Part shown: positions 17,024-24,464 of the stretch, one piece after another
How positions within the stretch are numbered: position 1 is the stretch's first letter
Layout of the letters: the number at the start of each line of letters is the position of its first letter
Assembly: GCA_022564935.1 (NCBI GenBank)
Contig: JADFKM010000020.1
Span: 1-31,696, forward strand
Direction: 5' to 3'
Length of the DNA stretch: 31,696 nt
From: Candidatus Dadabacteria bacterium
GTDB taxonomy: Bacteria; Desulfobacterota_D; UBA1144; Nemesobacterales; JADFKM01
Notes under the pieces: model-generated
What the model was told of the DNA's origin: nothing
What the model saw: only the letters and a program-made list of their open reading frames with translations
Database searches by the model: none
Program-made: the position numbers and the translations under genes

Positions 17024-17917
17024 ATGGGATTTGATATAGAGGGATATTTAACCCGGAACAAGGAGCTCGTAGACGGCAAGCTCCTTGAGCTCCTCCCAAA
17101 GGCAGCAGGCGCCAAAACCAGGCTTCAGGAGTCGATGCTCTACAGCATTGAAGCGGGCGGAAAGAGGCTTCGGCCGGTGCTTGCCATCGCGGCGGGGGAG
17201 GCGGTTGGCGGCGGCGTTGAGCTTACCCTTCCCGTTGCGTGCGCCGTCGAGATGGTTCACACATACTCTCTCATCCATGACGACCTGCCCGCGATGGACG
17301 ACGACAGCCTGAGGCGCGGACTTCCCACGAATCACTCAGTTTACGGAGAGGCCGTCGCCATACTGGCCGGAGATGCGCTCTTGACCGAGGCGTTTATCGT
17401 TATTACGGAGTTCGGCGTGAAGAGCGGTCTCACTTCGTCTCAAGCCGCCGCTATCGTGGGCGATATCGCGAGGGCGACAGGCTCAAGGGGAATGGTCGGT
17501 GGTCAGGCCCTCGACCTCGCCCTCGAAGGTGCCGACACGGGGGTGGAGGAGGTCGAGGAAATGCATATCATGAAAACGGCCGCCCTCATCGAGGCTGCCG
17601 TGGTCTCGGGGGGCAGGGCGGGGGGGGCGGACGAAAAGCAGATCGAGAGCATGAGGAAATACGCCCGCGCGCTGGGGCTTGCGTTTCAAATCATCGACGA
17701 CGTGCTAGATATCGAGGGAGGCTCTGAAATAGGAAAGGAGCGGGGTGCAGATGCAAGGAAGAAGAAGGCCACGTACCCGGCCGCGGCGGGGCTTGAGGGA
17801 GCGAAGCGTAGAGCCGCGCAGCTTACGGACGAGGCGGTGGAGTGCCTTCGGGGTTTTGACGAAAGGGCACTGCCTCTCAGGGAAATAGCCTGCTATCTCG
17901 GTGGTAGAAAATATTAA
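17024..17917 (+). CDS. ispA: Polyprenyl (farnesyl/geranylgeranyl) diphosphate synthase
   Basis: Condenses isopentenyl diphosphate with allylic diphosphates for quinone and undecaprenyl lipid synthesis. The 297 residues carry the substrate-site GGKRLRP (45-51), the first aspartate-rich motif DDLPAMDDD (86-94) followed by RRG, a GQALDLALEG segment, and the second motif IIDDVLDIEG (about 223-232). The first motif has four residues between the paired Asp and the next Asp, the bacterial FPP-type spacing. The product chain length (C15 or C20) cannot be fixed by eye. In many proteobacteria dxs follows this gene; here tlyA follows directly. Confidence 0.92.
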   Translation: MGFDIEGYLTRNKELVDGKLLELLPKAAGAKTRLQESMLYSIEAGGKRLRPVLAIAAGEAVGGGVELTLPVACAVEMVHTYSLIHDDLPAMDDDSLRRGLPTNHSVYGEAVAILAGDALLTEAFIVITEFGVKSGLTSSQAAAIVGDIARATGSRGMVGGQALDLALEGADTGVEEVEEMHIMKTAALIEAAVVSGGRAGGADEKQIESMRKYARALGLAFQIIDDVLDIEGGSEIGKERGADARKKKATYPAAAGLEGAKRRAAQLTDEAVECLRGFDERALPLREIACYLGGRKY

Positions 17918-18662
17918 GGAAAAGCAGAGGTTGGACACTACCCTCCAAGAGCGCGGATTGGTAAAGACCCGCTCCATGGCCCGCTCCGTCATAATGGCAG
18001 GGCGCGTGTATGTGGATGGCCGGAGGGTGGACAAGGCCGGGACGCTTGTGGGTGTCGATTCAGAAATTGTGCTCAAGGACGGCGGGCTCAGGCACGTGAG
18101 CCGCGGGGGGCTGAAGCTCGAAGCCGCCCTGGGGGAGTTCGGCATAGACCCCGCCGGTATGGTTGCCGTGGATATCGGAGCCTCTACGGGCGGGTTTACC
18201 GACTGCCTCCTGCAGCACGGCGCAAGCAAGGTGCATGCCGTAGATGTGGGCTACGGGCAGCTCGACTGGTCGCTTCGCAACGATGCCCGCGTCAGGCTCC
18301 TGGAGAGGCTCAACGCCAGGTATCTTACCCATGAGGACATAGGAGAGCGGGTCGATATCGCAACGGTGGACGTCTCGTTCATCTCCCTTGAGAAGGTAAT
18401 TCCCCCTCTGAAGTCGATACTCAAGCCCGGCGGGGCGCTCATTGCGCTTATAAAGCCCCAGTTCGAGGTGGGGAAGGGCGAGGTAGGAAAGGGGGGCGTG
18501 GTGAGGGACGAGGCGAAGCACAAAGCGGTCGTCGATAAAATCCGGGATTTCCTCACAGGCCTAGGCTTCTCGGTGAAGGGGGTCATGCCTTCTCCCATCC
18601 TCGGCGCCGAAGGGAACAAGGAGTTCCTCATATGCGCCGTGCTTGAGGGCGGGGGGAAATAA
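17901..18662 (+). CDS. tlyA: TlyA-family rRNA 2'-O-methyltransferase (hemolysin-like)
   Basis: Predicted to methylate ribose in 16S and/or 23S rRNA at the subunit interface. The 253 residues have an N-terminal S4 RNA-binding domain (RLDTTLQERGL to VYVDGRRVDK, about 10-50) and a Rossmann methyltransferase domain with the SAM motif VDIGASTGGFTDCLL. Conserved catalytic residues are visible: K in SRGGLKLEAAL, D in VDVSFIS, K in LIKPQFEVG and E in GNKEFL. GTG at 17901 is chosen because it keeps the conserved RLD of the S4 domain. A TTG at 17931 has a better ribosome site (TAAGGA) but would cut into that motif. It overlaps ispA by 17 bases. Confidence 0.9.
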   Translation: MVENIKEKQRLDTTLQERGLVKTRSMARSVIMAGRVYVDGRRVDKAGTLVGVDSEIVLKDGGLRHVSRGGLKLEAALGEFGIDPAGMVAVDIGASTGGFTDCLLQHGASKVHAVDVGYGQLDWSLRNDARVRLLERLNARYLTHEDIGERVDIATVDVSFISLEKVIPPLKSILKPGGALIALIKPQFEVGKGEVGKGGVVRDEAKHKAVVDKIRDFLTGLGFSVKGVMPSPILGAEGNKEFLICAVLEGGGK

Positions 18663-18735
18663 TGCGCAGGGGACGACCTCCGCGCTTTGCGTATTTTCTG
18701 TTTATTAGACGTTCATACGATTAGCCGTCCATATC

Positions 18736-18764
18736 GTGCCAACTCAGGCGTTATTCGGTATATT
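18736..18764 (+). promoter_or_regulatory. Predicted leaderless promoter of the M24 peptidase gene
   Basis: GTGCCA (18736-18741), 17 bases, then TATATT (18759-18764), which ends exactly seven bases before ATG 18772. No ribosome-binding site precedes that ATG. Transcription would start at or next to the A of the start codon. Confidence 0.4.
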
Positions 18765-18771
18765 CTAAGCG

Positions 18772-19899
18772 ATGTCCACTAAAGCCACCCTCATCATAGG
18801 CACGAGCGAACAGAACGCAGACCTGTACTACAGGACGGGGTTTTTCGTGCCCGACCCCTGCGTCTACATCGAACATGACGGCGCAAAGATCATGGTGCTG
18901 AGCGACCTTGAGCTCGGCAGGGCCAGGGAGCTTGCTGTCGTAGACAGCGTGCTTTCTTTGACGGAGCTGAGAGGACGGCTCGGCGCCAAGAGGGGGGTGA
19001 CGGATGGGCTTGCGGATATTGTTGACCTCGTTTTCAAAGACCGGGGTATAAAGTGCGCCGCCGTCCCGGGGGACTTCCCCATAAAGTACGCCGACTCTCT
19101 CAGGAAGCGGGGCTACAGGATAAGCGTCAGCAAGGACGAGCCGTTCTTTTCCGAGCGCATCCGCAAAAAACCCGAAGAGGTGAAGTATATAGCGGAGACC
19201 CAGAGGAAGACCGAGCGGGCGATGGCCCGCGCCGTCGAGATGATTCGGAGCTCAGGAGTGCGGGGCAAGAGGCTATACCTCGGGGGGAAGCTCCTGACGT
19301 CGGAGAGGATAAAGGGGGAGATAAACGCAATGCTTGCCAGCCTGGGGTGCAGCTCCGCCCACACCATCGTGGCCTCGGGCGTTCAAGGCTCGATGCCCCA
19401 CCACTCGGGCGAAGGGCCCATTGTTGCCCATACCCCCGTGGTTATCGACATCTTTCCCCGCTCACAGTCAACCGGCTACTACGGGGACATGACAAGAACC
19501 GTCGTTAAGGGTGAGCCTTCTCCTCAGGCCGTTAAGATGTACAAGGCGGTTCTAAAAGCTCAGCGTACCGCCCTTGGATTGATTAAGGCGGGCGTGGAGG
19601 TAAACCGGGTACATGACGCCGTAGTGGAGAGCTTTGCGGAGGCGGGGTTTGTGACGGGTCTGCTAGACGGCAAGCAGCAGGGCTTCTTACATTCCACGGG
19701 CCACGGGCTCGGTCTCGAGATACACGAGCCTCCGAGAATTGCTTCTACAAATACGACGCTCCAAGAGGGTATGGTCGTCACCGTGGAGCCGGGGCTTTAC
19801 TACGAGAAGATAGGGGGCGTGAGGATAGAGGACGTTGTAGTCGTTGTGGCCGGGGGGTGCAGGAACCTGAACAGGTTTTCGAAGAAGTTCAGGGTATAG
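18772..19899 (+). CDS. M24-family metallopeptidase, Xaa-Pro aminopeptidase/dipeptidase type
   Basis: Probably removes an N-terminal residue before proline or splits Xaa-Pro dipeptides in the cytosol. The 375 residues split into an N-terminal creatinase-like domain (1 to about 130) and the pita-bread catalytic domain. All five dinuclear metal ligands are visible: D226 (VIDIFP), D239 (GDMTRT), H311 (STGHGLGLEIHE), E339 (VTVEPGLYY) and E353 (RIEDVV). Spacing between the two aspartates is slightly longer than usual. ATG at 18772 lacks a ribosome site but sits directly behind a -10-like box. No signal peptide is present. PepP and PepQ cannot be told apart by eye. Confidence 0.88.
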   Translation: MSTKATLIIGTSEQNADLYYRTGFFVPDPCVYIEHDGAKIMVLSDLELGRARELAVVDSVLSLTELRGRLGAKRGVTDGLADIVDLVFKDRGIKCAAVPGDFPIKYADSLRKRGYRISVSKDEPFFSERIRKKPEEVKYIAETQRKTERAMARAVEMIRSSGVRGKRLYLGGKLLTSERIKGEINAMLASLGCSSAHTIVASGVQGSMPHHSGEGPIVAHTPVVIDIFPRSQSTGYYGDMTRTVVKGEPSPQAVKMYKAVLKAQRTALGLIKAGVEVNRVHDAVVESFAEAGFVTGLLDGKQQGFLHSTGHGLGLEIHEPPRIASTNTTLQEGMVVTVEPGLYYEKIGGVRIEDVVVVVAGGCRNLNRFSKKFRV

Positions 19900-20027
19900 G
19901 AACGGCACTCATAGAGCTTCCTGCTGATAGGCGCGCCTTGATTCGTGGCGTTGAGCGTCCTTCCTATTTGCCTCATAGAGGCTGGTGTGAAAGTTTTTTT
20001 ACTCTGTCTGATTGTGTTGAGTGAAGA

Positions 20028-20597
20028 CTAGCTCCAGGTCACTTCCAGGCTGCTTGGCACGTGGTTTGTGCCCAGCGTATCGGTGTAGATGATGCTGACG
20101 TTGTCTGCTCCGGCGGATTTTAATACCTGCCGCAGCCAAGTGGATATCAGATATGAGCAGAGTATCTGGGTGGAGATGTCGTCGAAGTTATGGAATGTGA
20201 AATTGAAGGCGCGCTCTTCATCCAGTGCATTCTCCACCCTCATCTCGCCTGTGTCGAAATACCTCTTCCATAGCGCGGGGGCATTCCTAAGCACGAGCGG
20301 GATATTCTTCAGGTCGGAGAACTTCTTAAAAATGGGCATTATGTCCTTTTCAGCTATGTATTTGGCGATTGGTACTATGGTCTTGAACTCTCCGCTTGCG
20401 AACGTATTGTCAAAGGCCCCTATGACCCTCTTTAACAGGGAAACCGGGTACCACTTGTCCTCATAAATGTCCATTTCTATAGTATCCCGCTCGTCGGGGG
20501 TAAGGAGGCTGAGCAGACTGTACCAGCTCTTATGACCGTATGTATTGACCACATACTCCTTGGTGTATTTAAATATTGAGCCTTTTACATTGGACAT
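20028..20597 (-). CDS. Uncharacterised protein resembling H-NOX/HNOB-like DUF2378 domains
   Basis: 189 residues, soluble, no signal peptide. The start VKGSIFKYTKEYVVNTYGHKSW recalls the N-terminus of heme-NO-binding-like and DUF2378 (Myxococcus paralogue) domains, and the DKWYPVSLLKRVIGAF segment plus the closing VSIIYTDTLGTNHVPSSLEVTW fit the second group. I do not see a certain proximal heme histidine, so heme binding should not be assumed. The gene stands alone, divergent from mazG with overlapping promoters and convergent with the M24 peptidase. ATG at 20597 follows a predicted promoter by about 34 bases and has no clear Shine-Dalgarno sequence. The family link is a resemblance only; a sensory or ligand-binding role is inference. 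Confidence 0.7.
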   Translation of the reverse strand: MSNVKGSIFKYTKEYVVNTYGHKSWYSLLSLLTPDERDTIEMDIYEDKWYPVSLLKRVIGAFDNTFASGEFKTIVPIAKYIAEKDIMPIFKKFSDLKNIPLVLRNAPALWKRYFDTGEMRVENALDEERAFNFTFHNFDDISTQILCSYLISTWLRQVLKSAGADNVSIIYTDTLGTNHVPSSLEVTWS

Positions 20598-20631
20598 GAA
20601 TGTAAGACAACCCGGTCGATAGCTATCCTAA

Positions 20632-20659
20632 ATTATACGTCCTTAATTGACCTTGTCTA
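20632..20659 (-). promoter_or_regulatory. Predicted promoter of the DUF2378-like gene
   Basis: Reading leftward, TAGACA (20654-20659) is followed after 16 bases by a perfect TATAAT (20632-20637). It overlaps the mazG promoter on the other strand. Confidence 0.5.
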
Positions 20660-20675
20660 CGACTGGGAATAATAT
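20647..20675 (+). promoter_or_regulatory. Predicted promoter of mazG
   Basis: TTGACC (20647-20652), 17 bases, then TAATAT (20670-20675). The two divergent -35 regions interlock, so the promoters probably cannot be occupied together. Confidence 0.45.
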
Positions 20676-20713
20676 ACTTTCTTAATCTAGCACAGTTTTG
20701 AAAGGAATTGAAG

Positions 20714-21496
20714 ATGAAGAAGGATTTTCGTGATTTAATCGAGCTTTCTAAGCGGCTGCGGGATCCGGGGGGATGCCCCTGGGACAGGAAACAGAGCCTC
20801 GAAGACCTGAAGGCATGCATTCTGGAAGAGGCCTACGAGGTAATTCAGGCCATCGAGCAGGGCGACATTGCCGAGCTGAAAGAAGAGCTCGGCGACCTGT
20901 TGTATCAAGTGGTGTTCGCCTCGCAGATACTCCACGAGCAGGGTCACTTCGGCGTGGAAGATGTTGTTGCCGACCTTCACGATAAGCTCGTGAGGCGGCA
21001 CCCGCACGTGTTCGGAGACCTTGAGGCGGCCGACGCCGCCGAGGCGCTTCGCATATGGCAGGGACAGAAGAAGAACGAGGAGAACCGGAAGCGGAGCATC
21101 GTCGAGATCCCCAGGGGGATGCCCGCCCTTGCGCGCGCCCAGAGGGTGGGGGAAAAGGCCTCACACGTCGGGTTTGACTGGAAGAGGCGTGAGGACGTGC
21201 TGGATAAGCTGAAGGAAGAGATCGCCGAGCTTGAGGGGGCGATGGAGGCGGGGGATATGGGGGATGATGCCGGAGTAGAGAGCGAGTGGGGAGACGTGGT
21301 GTTTACCCTCGTAAATCTCGCCAGGTTTCTGCGCATGGATGCCGAAGGGGCGACGCACGGGGCCGTGGAGAAGTTCATCGGGCGGTTCCTGAAGGCCGAT
21401 GAAAAGGCGGCGGAGATGGGAAAGCAGCTTCAGGAGATGAGCGCCGGTGAAATGGACGAGCTATGGGAGGATGTGAAAGGGGAGGAGAGGGGTTAG
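20714..21496 (+). CDS. mazG: Nucleoside triphosphate pyrophosphohydrolase MazG
   Basis: Hydrolyses (d)NTPs to the monophosphates, clearing non-canonical nucleotides. The 260 residues start with CPWDRKQSLEDLKACILEEA and contain two MazG domains. The first carries EEAYE and ELKEELGDLLYQVVF (EExxE then ExxD, metal-binding), the second EIAELEGAME and ESEWGDVVFTLVNLARF. The order and length are those of the E. coli-type tandem enzyme. ATG at 20714 has AAAGGA seven bases upstream and is preferred over the TTG at 20708. It is transcribed alone from a predicted promoter shared, back to back, with the DUF2378-like gene. Confidence 0.95.
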   Translation: MKKDFRDLIELSKRLRDPGGCPWDRKQSLEDLKACILEEAYEVIQAIEQGDIAELKEELGDLLYQVVFASQILHEQGHFGVEDVVADLHDKLVRRHPHVFGDLEAADAAEALRIWQGQKKNEENRKRSIVEIPRGMPALARAQRVGEKASHVGFDWKRREDVLDKLKEEIAELEGAMEAGDMGDDAGVESEWGDVVFTLVNLARFLRMDAEGATHGAVEKFIGRFLKADEKAAEMGKQLQEMSAGEMDELWEDVKGEERG

Positions 21497-21566
21497 GGTT
21501 GAAAGGGGTTGCTAATTCTTCCGCCGCGAAATCGCCGCCGCTTAAATTTATGTTGACAATAGCTAC

Positions 21567-22499
21567 TCACTTAAGCGTATAATCTTCGTATACCTCCACG
21601 CTGCCGACGATGTCCGATAGCTTTGGTATGTCCCTTTCTTCAAGATACACAGCGATGCCGTCGGCTATCTCTTCACAGGCGCGGGGGTTCGTGTAGTTGG
21701 CCGTGCCCACCTGCACTGCGCTCGCTCCGGCTATGATGAACTCTATGGCGTCCATCGCTGTGCTTATCCCCCCGATTCCCACGACCGGGATGCTGACCGA
21801 GCGCGAGGCCTCCCACACCATCCTCACCGCAAGCGGCTTCAGAGCGGGGCCGGACAGCCCGCCGGTCGTGGTGGCGATCCTGGGTTTTCTCGTCTCGATG
21901 TTGATCGACATGCCCCGTATCGTGTTGATTGCCGAAAGTGAGTCAGCCCCGGCCTGCTCGGCAGCGTTGGAGACGGCCTCGATCACTGCAGCCTCCGGGG
22001 ACAGCTTTACCATGAGGTGGAGGTCGGTAACTTCCCTCACGGCCTTTGTGACTTCGTGCAGCATCTCCGGGTTCGCGCCGAAATGGATGCCCCCGCACTT
22101 CACGTTCGGGCAAGATACATTTAGCTCCACTCCCGCCACGGCTCCCGTGGACTGTATCATCTCGGCTACCCTCACGTACTCTTCCACAGTCTCTCCGAAC
22201 ACGTTGACTATTATGGGCACACCAAGCCCTTTTACCTGGGGCAGGAGGTCGCCCACGAACGATTCCACCCCGGGGTTCTGAAGCCCTATCGAGTTCAGCA
22301 TCCCGCAGGGGGTCTCCACGATCCGGGGCATGGGGTTGCCTTCGCGGGGCTTGAGGGACACACCTTTCGTGACTATGGCCCCGAGCTTGTTGTAGTCGAG
22401 CACGTCCCGGTACTCCAGGCCGAACCCGAAGGTGCCCGAGGCAGCCATTACGGGAGAGGGGAGCTCAAGTGCCCCGAGCTTGACGGATATGTCGGCCAC
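21567..22499 (-). CDS. pyrD: Dihydroorotate dehydrogenase, class 1B catalytic subunit
   Basis: Oxidises dihydroorotate to orotate in pyrimidine synthesis, with FMN. The 310 residues form a TIM barrel with SPVMAASGTFG (14-24), the flavin-site TKGVS, the active-site loop NVSCPNVKCGG whose cysteine (SCPN) is the class 1 catalytic base, INTIRGMSI, and GIGGISTAMDAIEFIIAGAS. Class 1B enzymes need the iron-sulfur flavoprotein PyrK for NAD+ reduction, and pyrK lies immediately upstream, its TAG overlapping the GTG start by one base. Length and motifs are normal. Confidence 0.95.
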   Translation of the reverse strand: MADISVKLGALELPSPVMAASGTFGFGLEYRDVLDYNKLGAIVTKGVSLKPREGNPMPRIVETPCGMLNSIGLQNPGVESFVGDLLPQVKGLGVPIIVNVFGETVEEYVRVAEMIQSTGAVAGVELNVSCPNVKCGGIHFGANPEMLHEVTKAVREVTDLHLMVKLSPEAAVIEAVSNAAEQAGADSLSAINTIRGMSINIETRKPRIATTTGGLSGPALKPLAVRMVWEASRSVSIPVVGIGGISTAMDAIEFIIAGASAVQVGTANYTNPRACEEIADGIAVYLEERDIPKLSDIVGSVEVYEDYTLK

Positions 22500-23266
22500 T
22501 ATATAACAACCTCTTTGGAGTCGAATACCGGCCCGTCCGTGCAGGCCTTGTAGTACCCCTTGGAGTTTCTTTTAGGCACCGCGCAGCCCAGGCACGTCCC
22601 GAGACCGCATGCCATTGGGGTCTCTATCGATATTTGGCACTCCGCGCCCTTCTCGGCGGCGAGCTCAGAGACGCGTCTGAGCATTCCCATCGGCCCGCAC
22701 GAGTAGATCGCGGCCTCGGCGCCCACGTTCCCGTTAGATATGTAATCGGTCACGAACCCCTTCTCTCCCAGTGAGCCGTCCTCGGTGTAGGCGCTGTATT
22801 TGACGACGTCTGAGAACTCGTCCATGAATTTTAAATCGCCCGCCGTCCTGCCGCCGCACACCAGCGTGTGGTCCATGCCCCTCCTGCTCATCTCTTCGCT
22901 CAGGTCGATAAGCGGCGCCGCTCCTGTGCCCCCTCCGATTAGAACGGCCTTTCGGTCTGTAATGGTGAAGCCGTTGCCCAGAGGCCCCCAGACGTGAACC
23001 CTGTCTCCGGGGCGCTTCTCGGAGAGAAGCCCCGTTCCCCTGCCGACTACCCTGTAAATGAACACGAGCGTTTCGGTGGTGCGCCTTGCCATGCTGTACG
23101 CCCTGGGAAGCAGGGGGTCGTTGTGCAGATGGGAGAGGTTAATCATTATGAACTGCCCCGGCGCCGAGCTTCGGGCTATATCGGGTGAGAAGACCTCCAG
23201 TATGTAGAAGCCGTTTGAGATCTCGTAGTTTTTTACTATCTCGGATGCTTCCAGTACCACGCCCAT
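22499..23266 (-). CDS. pyrK: Dihydroorotate dehydrogenase electron-transfer subunit PyrK
   Basis: Passes electrons from PyrD to NAD+ through FAD and a [2Fe-2S] cluster. The 255 residues follow the ferredoxin-reductase plan: FAD-binding barrel with RAYSMARR, NAD domain with VLIGGGTGAAPLIDLSEEM, then the cluster motif CGLGTCLGCAV with a fourth cysteine 14 residues later in KACTDGPVF. All four cysteine ligands are present. ATG at 23266 has no ribosome site; a TATACT box ends seven bases before it. It forms a two-gene operon with pyrD. The P1-family gene upstream on the same strand is 67 bases away and may or may not be co-transcribed. Confidence 0.94.
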   Translation of the reverse strand: MGVVLEASEIVKNYEISNGFYILEVFSPDIARSSAPGQFIMINLSHLHNDPLLPRAYSMARRTTETLVFIYRVVGRGTGLLSEKRPGDRVHVWGPLGNGFTITDRKAVLIGGGTGAAPLIDLSEEMSRRGMDHTLVCGGRTAGDLKFMDEFSDVVKYSAYTEDGSLGEKGFVTDYISNGNVGAEAAIYSCGPMGMLRRVSELAAEKGAECQISIETPMACGLGTCLGCAVPKRNSKGYYKACTDGPVFDSKEVVI

Positions 23267-23273
23267 GGTCGAG

Positions 23274-23279
23274 AGTATA
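23274..23279 (-). promoter_or_regulatory. -10 box seven bases before pyrK
   Basis: TATACT on the minus strand ends seven bases before the pyrK ATG. No good -35 box stands 16-18 bases upstream, so this would be a weak or activator-dependent leaderless promoter, or chance. Confidence 0.35.
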
Positions 23280-23333
23280 CTATCTCATAGAATAGGATTA
23301 TTCCAACCGCGCTCCGTCCGGTCCCGATTCGGC

Positions 23334-24302
23334 CTAGCCTCCCGTCAAATCCCTGTAACAAGGGATCCCGCCGAGGGTGGTAGCGGATTTAACGGCCCTC
23401 ACTATCGCCTCGGATATAAGCTCGCCCGCGAGTATGCCCATCACGTTCGCGTCCGCCTTCTCAACTCCTGTGGAAATGGCGAACACCACGTCCCCGTCGG
23501 AGACTGTGTGCGAAGGGGACACGACGCGCGTTATTCCCGTCTGTCCTAGTCTCGCCATCCTCACGAGCTCCGGCTTCGTGAAGGAGGCGTTCGTTGCCGC
23601 CACCGCCAGGGTGGTGCTCTCAAACGGCTCCATCCTATACTCGACGCCCTGCTTGATAAGCTCCGCCGTTCCCGCGAAGTCCTTCCCCTCGGGTGAGCTT
23701 CTCACCCCCGCTATAATATCTCCGTTCATACGCTCCATGACGTCTCCGAATGCGTTCACGACCACGAGCACGCCTATCCACACCCCTTCGCTAAGCTCAT
23801 GGCTCCCTGTGCCGAGTCCCCCTTTTGTAGCCCGCTCGATTCCCCGTAGCTTCCCTATCGTGGCCCCGGCGCCCACGCCCACGCACCCCTCTGCCACAGC
23901 TTCGCCGCTTGCATGCAGGCATGCCTTGTGCCCCATCCGGGCGTCCGGCCTTACCTTCCCGTCCCCGATGCCGAGGTCGAAGATGACCGCCGTGGGAACC
24001 GAAGGCACCACCAGACCCCTTCCAACGTCAAGCCCTACATTCTTCTCTTCGAGGAACTGCATAACGCCCTCCGAGGCGTTGAGGCCGTATGCGCTGCCTC
24101 CGGTGAGGAAAATGCCGTTTATTTTCCCGAAAGCGTGATAACCAAACAGCGGGTCTAGCTGGCGCGTGCTCGTCCCGCCCCCTCGCAGGTCTACCGCCCC
24201 GTGCGCTGCGCGGTCGAAGAGGATGACTGTGCACCCGGTCACGGCTTCGAGGTTTTCTGTGTGTCCGACCCTAATGCCGGGTACGTCGGTAATCGAGCCC
24301 AT
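23334..24302 (-). CDS. P1-family (DmpA/NylC-type) self-processing amidohydrolase or aminopeptidase
   Basis: N-terminal-nucleophile hydrolase related to D-aminopeptidase DmpA and nylon-oligomer hydrolase NylC; these cleave themselves into two chains and hydrolyse peptide or amide bonds. The 322 residues start MGSITDVPGIRVGHTEN, a family hallmark. GIFLTGGSAYGLNASEGVMQ and GKLRGIERATKGGLGTGSHE are also typical. The predicted cleavage is before the TTLAVAATNASF segment, with Thr230 or Thr231 as nucleophile. HTVSDGDVVFAISTG follows. No signal peptide is evident, so it should act in the cytosol. ATG at 24302 lacks a ribosome site but has a strong promoter ending seven bases before it. The substrate is unknown, and the pyrKD neighbourhood does not clarify it. 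Confidence 0.88.
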   Translation of the reverse strand: MGSITDVPGIRVGHTENLEAVTGCTVILFDRAAHGAVDLRGGGTSTRQLDPLFGYHAFGKINGIFLTGGSAYGLNASEGVMQFLEEKNVGLDVGRGLVVPSVPTAVIFDLGIGDGKVRPDARMGHKACLHASGEAVAEGCVGVGAGATIGKLRGIERATKGGLGTGSHELSEGVWIGVLVVVNAFGDVMERMNGDIIAGVRSSPEGKDFAGTAELIKQGVEYRMEPFESTTLAVAATNASFTKPELVRMARLGQTGITRVVSPSHTVSDGDVVFAISTGVEKADANVMGILAGELISEAIVRAVKSATTLGGIPCYRDLTGG

Positions 24303-24309
24303 GCACTAA

Positions 24310-24338
24310 ATTCTATCCTTTGACAGGACACTTTCCAA
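24310..24338 (-). promoter_or_regulatory. Predicted leaderless promoter of the P1-family hydrolase gene
   Basis: Reading leftward, TTGGAA (24333-24338), 17 bases, then TAGAAT (24310-24315), which ends exactly seven bases before the ATG at 24302. No Shine-Dalgarno sequence is present. Confidence 0.5.
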
Positions 24339-24444
24339 GTTGTGGGCGGGGCTTTTGTGCAGGGGAGACGGTTGTGTTTATAACCCCTAAATCTGATATT
24401 ATTAACTGTGGGTTCTAGTTTTAGATTCCCGTCGTAGGAACCCC

Positions 24445-24454
24445 CCGACGTCGG
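24445..24454. repeat. Perfect 10-base palindrome abutting the birA ribosome site
   Basis: CCGACGTCGG is its own reverse complement and runs directly into the GGAGG before birA. CGTCG at 24430-24434 can also pair with CGACG at 24446-24450. Possible operator or leader hairpin that could mask the ribosome site; chance is not excluded. Confidence 0.3.
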
Positions 24455-24464
24455 AGGTTATGAG

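Noticed and set aside
19970-19995. GCCTC-ATA-GAGGC hairpin followed by a T run, possible terminator of the M24 gene
   Set aside because: The stem is only five pairs and the T run starts about 10 bases after it; too weak to call.
21497-21566. Terminator between convergent mazG and pyrD
   Set aside because: No stable stem with a T run was found on either strand.
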